DNA of 64,000 bases from positions 27,230,987-27,294,986 of the forward strand of contig NC_132880.1 in assembly GCF_030463535.1 (NCBI RefSeq), given 5' to 3'. Position 1 is the first letter of the stretch; every line of letters begins with the position of its first letter. This DNA comes from Salminus brasiliensis. Lineage: Eukaryota > Chordata > Actinopteri > Characiformes > Bryconidae. Below the pieces are notes generated by a model. That model was given only the letters and a program-made list of their open reading frames with translations. It was not told where the DNA came from and did no database searches. Shown here one piece after another: positions 57,996 through 64,000 of the stretch. Both the position numbers and the translations under genes were made by a program.

Positions 57996-58359
57996 GCCTT
58001 AGGCGACAGGGGTGTTTGCTGCTAAAGGAAAATGTGGCTCTTTGACAGTTAGAGATGTCCACTTGGAGAAAAAAATATTTTTGTCATTTCAATTCCATTT
58101 GCCAGTGTCATCATAACAATGATTTACAACATTATTCCCATATTCACAAGATATGGGAAATGGTTTGCACACTTCACAGAAGAGGCACAGGCTTAGGATA
58201 AGTATACCACCCTGCCCACACTGATGGTTGCGACTGAACTATTATGTGAGAAATGATTTAAAATACATATGATACTTTTTGTTTATTACAGCTAGAGGAG
58301 ATGGCCGTCCTGGGCATGGAGTACATCCTGTTGGAGCCAAGTGATGTGCATTATGTAAT

Positions 58360-58512
58360 GTAGGGGTTCCCCAAGCCTGCCCTAGGGACTCACATTTTCT
58401 TACATGTTATTCCCATCACCAGGCGCACCTGATTGAACCCATTAACTGACAAGCTTATGTGATGAGTTAGAGCATGGCGTTCCCAGGATGTACTTTGGGA
58501 AGCCCTGTTGTA
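58360..58512 (+). repeat. short non-autonomous repeat
   Basis: Starts 'gtaggggttccccaagcctg' and ends 'actttgggaagccctgttgt', whose sequences pair as loosely inverted ends ('ggggttccccaa' with 'ttgggaagccc'). The middle has 'caggcgcacctgattgaacc', also seen in fish hAT-type MITEs such as 16612-16787 ('cacacctgattcaac'). Confidence 0.5.
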
Positions 58513-60647
58513 ATGTGTTTGCTGTTGATTTCATTAGCATTCTTCTTTATTTCATGGTGTTTTCTCAAATTCTTTATAGGAGCTGAAGCCTAACTGTGAT
58601 TACTCAGTCCACTGTAGTCCTCCCCAGACTGCTAACTACAGATGCACTGCAGCATTTCCGTACTCTGCATGGAGCAAGATTTTGACCCCTTCAAATTTTA
58701 CTTTGTTCATATGAGTGACAGACAGAATCTCAGTAAACACTAGCTGCTATATTCATTAGTGCACTGTACACTCAGTTTACATACGTGATGCTGCTATAAT
58801 ACCAGACTGGTCTACCTCAGCACACACTCCTGAACTGCCTGTACTCTTCTATTATAACACACAACACATCGCTGCTCTATATATTGATATCTATTAGTAC
58901 AGTAACTCCTTTGGACCGTAATCACCCAGCCTTCAAGCACACTTTTGCACATATTTCTGTATTTACTGTATTTATTGTCTGTGCACCCTGTCTCATGTCT
59001 TGTGTATTGTCCTTGAACTACTGTCTCATGGCCTGCCTACTCTTTATTATGCTGTTTTGGATTTGTTTAATATAATACAAATGAAAATCATTTGTTGAAA
59101 GAAATTTGAGGTTTATTACTTTGTCTGATTACATTTTTTATTATACTGAATATACCTTCTATACTCAAATTGTAGCAACTCTACTGTATATTAAGTCACA
59201 GAAGCTAGCAATTAGAATAACCCATCATAAAAGAAATTCATTCAAAAACATTGACTAAAATATAACCACGGCACTGTATCGCAGATCATTCAGACAGATG
59301 CTCTGTTCACAAACAAAACATTGGTTATGTGTTTAAAGTTTTCTCACTTCTTCTAAACAGTTTGTTTAAAAGGACCTTTTGCTTAATAGAACAAACACCA
59401 GCTCTACTGCAAGCAGACCCTTCTTGCTTTTCCCCGGAAAAAAATGAAAAGATTAATTTGGTTGCAGCAGCTCATTTTGACTTCCTTTCCACTTTTTTTT
59501 CCTTTCTGTTGTTTAATGAGTGTCTATACCCTTCTGTTATGGGCCCTAATGTCCGAACCATCCAAAAAGTGTTTTCACACTGCTAATGAACCAGCTGAGT
59601 TTGATCCAGGACGAGATCACCTCTCCCTTTTGATCAACTAAAAAGTCTAAAAGGTCTGGACCAAACAGGTAAGGTCTGAGAGCACGAAACTCGAACCTGT
59701 TGGCTATATGCCTGCTATGATCACTGCAAATTTAAGCCCACCCACCAATTGCTTTGTGGATCATGCGGGCCAACTTGCCTTGTGCAGACCTTGGTCTTGA
59801 TCTCCTGATGACTTCCCTGAGGTTCACACAGCACACATACCCATTCATGGCAAGGTCTTCAAATGTTCTCCAAAATCACCTGTGGCTTCTGTCATAAATG
59901 TGTCTTCAGTCAACATATTTAGTTCTGATAATTGACCATATAGTGCAGATGCAGCCGAGGGACATGAGGTTGAAGAGACTCTGTATTACTTTGAGAATCA
60001 GGAAAAGAAACACAAATGCTGTTTCTATTGGGGTTTCAATTTACATGAGTTGTATTGATATTGAAATTTGATATTTTGATACTGATATTAATGTTTGATA
60101 TTTAGAAGAAACAGCATACATTTCAGGTAGTTTTAAGAGCAGTATCATAACCTGAGCCAAAATATTTTTTGACGGCAATAACAGTGGAAGAATATAGAAA
60201 TGGATGATTGGCAGCCATGTATTTGAAGTCTGCCATTTGGCTTTGATGAAGCAACACAGGAAGATCTGCTGTTCTATGACCCTTGAGATGTTGAGTTATG
60301 AGATTATTAAAAGCACACATTTTGACTGAAAAGGAAGAAAAACTCAAGCAAAGAGTCTTAATACAGGAAGCAAAACAAAAGCAAGTTCTGCTTAATTTGT
60401 TCTATCCATGTTCTTTCATCCTGAGATGACACAAATAGCACAGTGACACAAATGCTTATTTTTGTTTATTGTTTATACTCAAGCGACATCACTTTTTGCC
60501 ACATGAAATGTGAATACAGTAAAAAAGTGTAATTTAATATGGAAGTTAAAGCTGTCATGGGTTAAATAGTAAGTTTAGTCTTAACTAAACTAAAATCTAA
60601 AACAAGAAATGCTCTTAGACAACCTGCTTTGACACAGATGTGCAGAT

Positions 60648-60650
<3 letters not shown>

Positions 60651-60700
<50 letters not shown>
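60651..60700. repeat. (CA)n microsatellite
   Basis: Fifty uninterrupted bases of CA dinucleotide. Confidence 0.97.
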
Positions 60701-60701
<1 letters not shown>

Positions 60702-60734
60702 CTTGTCTAGTCTCTGTAGAGAAGTACTGCCAAA

Positions 60735-60870
60735 TATAATAGGACTCTCTGGAGCAGATAATAGTTGGTAGTTGGTGCTCTATCCAGTACTTTTAAGATG
60801 AGTTGGGAGTTAGGGATGAGGTGGGGTGGTGGTCATCCAACATCCTGACCTCACTAACGCTGTTGTCGCA
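60735..60870 (+). repeat. dispersed repeat family R, copy 3
   Basis: 'ggtgctctatccagtacttt', 'gagttgggagttagggatga' and 'ggtcatccaacatcctgacc' match copies 1 and 2 at 21010 and 22890. Only the left half is present. It ends about 80 bp from the stop codon of the receptor gene. Confidence 0.6.
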
Positions 60871-60950
60871 ATGCTCCATTAATACCCTTAATTTCAGGAC
60901 ATCCTCTGTTCTAAAAGAAAACATAGATTTAACCCTAGACTGCTTGAGTT

Positions 60951-62195
60951 TTAATCATGGGCCATTCCATCAGATTTGTGCAGCCCTGTTGATTTAACTT
61001 TTGTGATGCAACTGGAACTCTCATCTATAGAGCGCTCTTGAGACTGTGACGTCTGTCCCTCCCAGTCTTCAGCTAGAGCTCTGCGGTAAACCCCAGACAG
61101 GCTTTGTTTGAACCGCTGCCTCATATCCAAACCCATACAGAAATAAAGGAGTGGATTCACGCAGCTGTTAAAATAGGCCAGACCCTTTGCTATGGGTAGA
61201 CCCACCTTTACTACAGGGCTCTTGCTATCCACCATTTTAGCCAAAAGAAGGCAGTGATATGGCCCCCAGCACAAGAAGAAGGCACAGACCAGGGACACAA
61301 GAATGCGGAGGGGCCGTGATTTGCGAGAGATGCGTGTTCGCCGTATCCCTAGACCAGCGAGGACATAGCAGGTAAGGATAACCAGGAACGGCAGCAGAAA
61401 ACCACAGGAGAAGCGAATGCTGTACAAGGCTAGCTTGGCTGTGTTGTCACCTTCAGTTGATTCCTTGACCTGTGGAATTCAATAAAATGGGCAGGTTGGG
61501 AAAAATGCATTGACATTTTTGCCAAACGGAGGAATGGTTAATAAATTATAGAAATCAATCTGCTTAGAGTTTGACCCCTAAACCTGCCTTATTTGCTTGC
61601 CAGTATTCCTAAAGAAGCACCAAAAGGGGAAAGCATTTCTTACCTCCAAGGAGCACTTGCTCAAGTTGTTCTTTCCAATGTAGACTTGCCGATACACGTA
61701 ATATGGTGAGCTGAAGATCACCGCCATAATCCAAACTCCTATGCTGACAAGTCGAGCTGCACGTAGAGTTCGCTGCTGTCGAGTAAACACAGGGCGCCAC
61801 ACGCAAATTGCCCGGTCCAGACTGATGATAGCCAGTAGAAAAACGCTGCAAAACATGTTGGCATACTTGAAGAAACCGTTGAACTTGCAGAGGAAGAGTC
61901 CAAAAGGCCAGTGATCATAGAACAGCTTCTTGACCAAAGAAGTGACACGAGTTAGGCAGAAAATGAGGTCGGCCACAGCCAGGTTGACCAGCCACACATT
62001 GGTGACATTGGCCTTTAGACAGAAGCCAGCCATCCAGATGACCACGGAGTTCCCAGTGGTGCCCAGTAGGATGGTTATGGTGTAGAGGACAATGGTGATG
62101 TTGTCCATAATAGCATCAATGTCCACAGTTGTTTTGTCGTTTTTGGCAAAGATGTTGCCATGGGGTGGGAGGACGAGGGTGCTGTTAGATGACAT
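60951..62195 (-). CDS. chemoattractant receptor, FPR/chemerin-receptor type
   Basis: Two coding exons, 62195-61644 and 61469-60951, join in phase 0 to 356 residues of a class A GPCR of the leukocyte chemoattractant group. Landmarks: N49 in TM1, NLAVAD (71-76) with D76, WPFG (96-99), TM3-ECL2 cysteines C103 and C181, D127-R128-A129 in place of DRC/DRY, SRPLRIL, FFLCWGPYH (248-256), and NSCVNPLLYFCMG (285-297). The C-tail is Ser-rich (EDWEGQTSQSQERS), suited to receptor kinase phosphorylation. Similarity to FPR1 (SRPLR, FFLCW, FNSC.NP.LY..MG.D.R.R) and to CMKLR1 (FLL.IISLDR, SIRF.CGFL.P) is about equally visible by eye. The nearby lim2 favours FPR, because LIM2 and FPR genes are neighbours in mammals. 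The ATG follows a T-rich acceptor (62201-62200 or 62198-62197), so a 5'UTR intron is likely. N-terminal sequons: N4 and N32. Confidence 0.88.
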
Positions 62196-62199
62196 TCTG

Positions 62200-62749
62200 C
62201 TAAAAAAAAAAAAAAAGAAATAATAATAATATATCAAATAAATGATCCAGATAGATTTCATGTTCCATAACATTTAAAACATAATTTCTCTTAAAAATCA
62301 CAGATTTGTGCTCTCGGGCAACAATTTTGTATTAATTTCCTTTAAAATGGTCTCTGGTCACATCCAGTCAGCAGAGACAATAGCAATGTCTCTGGGTTAG
62401 CATTTTATTGGGTAGCTCTACATTGTATATGTATACACTCTGTGGCTATTTAATCAAAAACAACTCTTATAAAGGGGCAATTTGTAGATTTACCGATCTC
62501 AGCATTCTGCTTTATTAAACATATCTGATTCAACTGATTTGTCTAATTATCAAGTAGAGACAAAACAGTAAAAGAACTGGCTGAAAAAATCATGGCCAAA
62601 ATGATCAAGGTTATCAGTATTATCACAGTATTGTTAAAATTTGCTGAAAACATGGTGATATCCAAACGGACATCATCTCAGAAGCATTATTTGGGTTTAC
62701 CTGCTGAATACCCACGTTATAAACAAGGTAATAACAAATGCATTATTGC

Positions 62750-62794
<45 letters not shown>

Positions 62795-63260
62795 TGTAGT
62801 ATTGTGAATAATAATCAATATTTTGTGGCTGCCTCTGTCAAATTTTATCCAGCTCTCGACAAAACTCTGACATGTGTCTTAATGAAAAAATAACTTTCTA
62901 ACAAGTGCTGTACTCTTTCTGATTTCCGTTTCCTAATCCAACCATTAACAAATGTGACTAAAGCTGAATTGTCACCCACATCCAACAAGTTTTAATTTTA
63001 ACCTTTACCACTTCCTGTTTTTCTTTCCTTTCACATGACACAAATGAGTCCACTTCCTCAAAAGCTCCCAGTCTCTTACTCAGTGTCTTTTTCTAAATAC
63101 GTCTGGAAAAGAAGGAAAGAACAAGAATCTCACCCTTTCACCCTACAAAAGCTAGAAGTGGAACACATCTGGCAGAACTGTATTGACAGCAAAGCACGTT
63201 GTTGAATCAGGCTAATCATAAGGGGTCAACAATGGGTAGGGGTGTAGTGATTCAGTATTG
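62200..63260. other. 5' flank of the receptor gene
   Basis: No coding region beyond the receptor. It contains the TTA microsatellite at 62751-62793. A purine-rich 'cacttcctgtttttctttcc' near 63008-63027 resembles an ETS/PU.1 site (TTCC core) and would suit a myeloid promoter on the minus strand, but it is a short motif that is expected by chance. Confidence 0.35.
62751..62793. repeat. (TTA)n microsatellite
   Basis: About fourteen TTA units. Confidence 0.95.
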
Positions 63261-63261
63261 A

Positions 63262-63470
63262 GTGCTGGCTCAGTGGTTAGAGCACCAGGCTATTGATGTC
63301 AGGGTTGAGGGTTCAATGAGCTCCACTGTTAGGCCCTAAAGCAAGGCCCTTCACGCTTTCTGCTCATCAGGTGCCCACCTCTTCGGGCATGTGTGCACAC
63401 TGTCATTGTGTGTGTGAATGCTCATTAGTGTGTATGTGGGTGTGTTCACTGCATGAATGGGTTAAATTCC
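63262..63470 (+). repeat. tRNA-derived SINE, second copy
   Basis: A-box-like 'tggctcagtggttagagc' and B-box-like 'gagggttcaatga' about 35 bp later, then the same body as at 31855-32110 ('aagcaaggcccttcacgctt', 'gtgtgttcactgcatgaatg', 'gggttaaattcc'). The polymerase III promoter boxes are better preserved here than in the other copy. Confidence 0.7.
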
Positions 63471-63482
63471 ATCTGTGGAATG

Positions 63483-63489
63483 ACATTGG

Positions 63490-63525
<36 letters not shown>

Positions 63526-63532
63526 CCAATGT
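63483..63532. repeat. perfect 50-bp palindrome around a (TA)n tract
   Basis: ACATTGGT at the left and ACCAATGT at the right flank a pure TA tract, making a perfect 25-bp-arm inverted repeat immediately downstream of the SINE. Confidence 0.9.
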
Positions 63533-63539
63533 GGCATAG

Positions 63540-64000
63540 GTGACATTTTACAGGAGGACCAAAACAGAATATACAGTCTAACTACTATACAGCATATATA
63601 TATTTTAGCATTTATTATCAAATAAAGTATTTCATACAACATTCTCACAAATTAGTTCCTTGAATGTTATTAATTTAACTAAAAAACCATTTGACTATTT
63701 AACCATTTGTCCAAGTGGGCAAATGAAAAGACATTACAGATGACTTTGTAATAATACAAAAATATGATATTAAGTATCAATAAGTGAATCATTAGTGACA
63801 TTTAATAGCTATTAATTCAAGATGAACTAATTAATAACATTTAGCCATATCACCATTCAAAAGTAGGCTACAGAGCACTGAAATATGAATTAGAATTTTA
63901 CAACACAGCAAAAACAATTGATTTCATAGAGACAATGAATGTTAGAGGTCGATATGGAAAAAGTTGTTAAGCCTGGTGGAAGTCCACATACTTTTAAATG
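63540..64000. other. non-coding, nothing recognised
   Basis: AT-rich sequence to the end of the window with no supported feature. Confidence 0.5.

Larger units (their letters stand above)
55181..60640. other. non-coding between lim2 and the chemoattractant receptor
   Basis: No gene is supported. It contains a mariner-type terminus-like motif at about 55553-55590 ('aggggttcacaaacttttgt'), and two short hAT-like or non-autonomous repeats near 57855-57990 and 58360-58510 (listed separately). The ORFs at 55697-56014 and 55968-56300 lack domains. Confidence 0.5.

Noticed and set aside
62202-62273. Upstream in-frame extension of the chemoattractant receptor to an ATG at 62273
   Set aside because: The extension is a Tyr/Phe run from the polypyrimidine tract of a splice acceptor, not receptor sequence.

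Overview
The window reads as teleost fish nuclear DNA. It is AT-rich and intron-bearing, full of short microsatellites (CA, TA, TTA, CT) and decayed transposons, and the recognisable genes are vertebrate orthologues with GT/AG introns. The mix of Tc1/mariner debris, L2-type LINEs with a short tandem 3' tail, tRNA-derived SINEs and foldback MITEs suggests an otophysan (characin or catfish-like) fish. The species cannot be fixed from the sequence alone.

Four genes can be named to family, and one real multi-exon gene cannot. From left to right they are: (1) a single-coding-exon free fatty acid receptor of the FFAR2/FFAR3 type on + (9901-10905); (2) an unrecognised gene on - with at least four coding exons (13179-15085), at least 382 residues, with a nuclear-localisation-like basic patch; (3) the bHLH-zipper transcription factor usf2 on -, complete in ten coding exons (44454 down to 36016, 315 aa), with a GC-rich promoter carrying a perfect USF-type E-box; (4) the lens membrane protein gene lim2 on +, complete in four coding exons (52266-55180, 173 aa); (5) a two-coding-exon leukocyte chemoattractant receptor of the FPR/chemerin-receptor type on - (62195 down to 60951, 356 aa). 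From general knowledge of human chromosome 19, FFAR genes lie near USF2 and LIM2 lies near the FPR cluster, so the order fits a compacted fish counterpart of 19q13.

The rest is non-coding. 1-9 kb and 16-34 kb are transposon-rich: LINE 3' ends, L2 fragments, several Tc1-like transposase remnants on both strands, a hAT-type MITE nested in a Tc1 remnant, and three copies of one dispersed repeat family. The usf2 introns hold another Tc1 remnant carrying a foldback element, and long dinucleotide tracts. 45-51.6 kb holds no gene I can support. No tRNA or rRNA gene, CRISPR array or intact mobile element was seen.

The points most worth a second look are the unrecognised gene at 13-15 kb, a minus-strand TATA box followed by a strong splice donor at 28.1 kb inside what looks like an insertion splitting an L2 element, the extra cysteines in the second extracellular loop of the FFAR receptor, the chemoattractant receptor that lacks two of the acidic/basic residues used by human FPR1, and the E-boxes at usf2 that could allow autoregulation.
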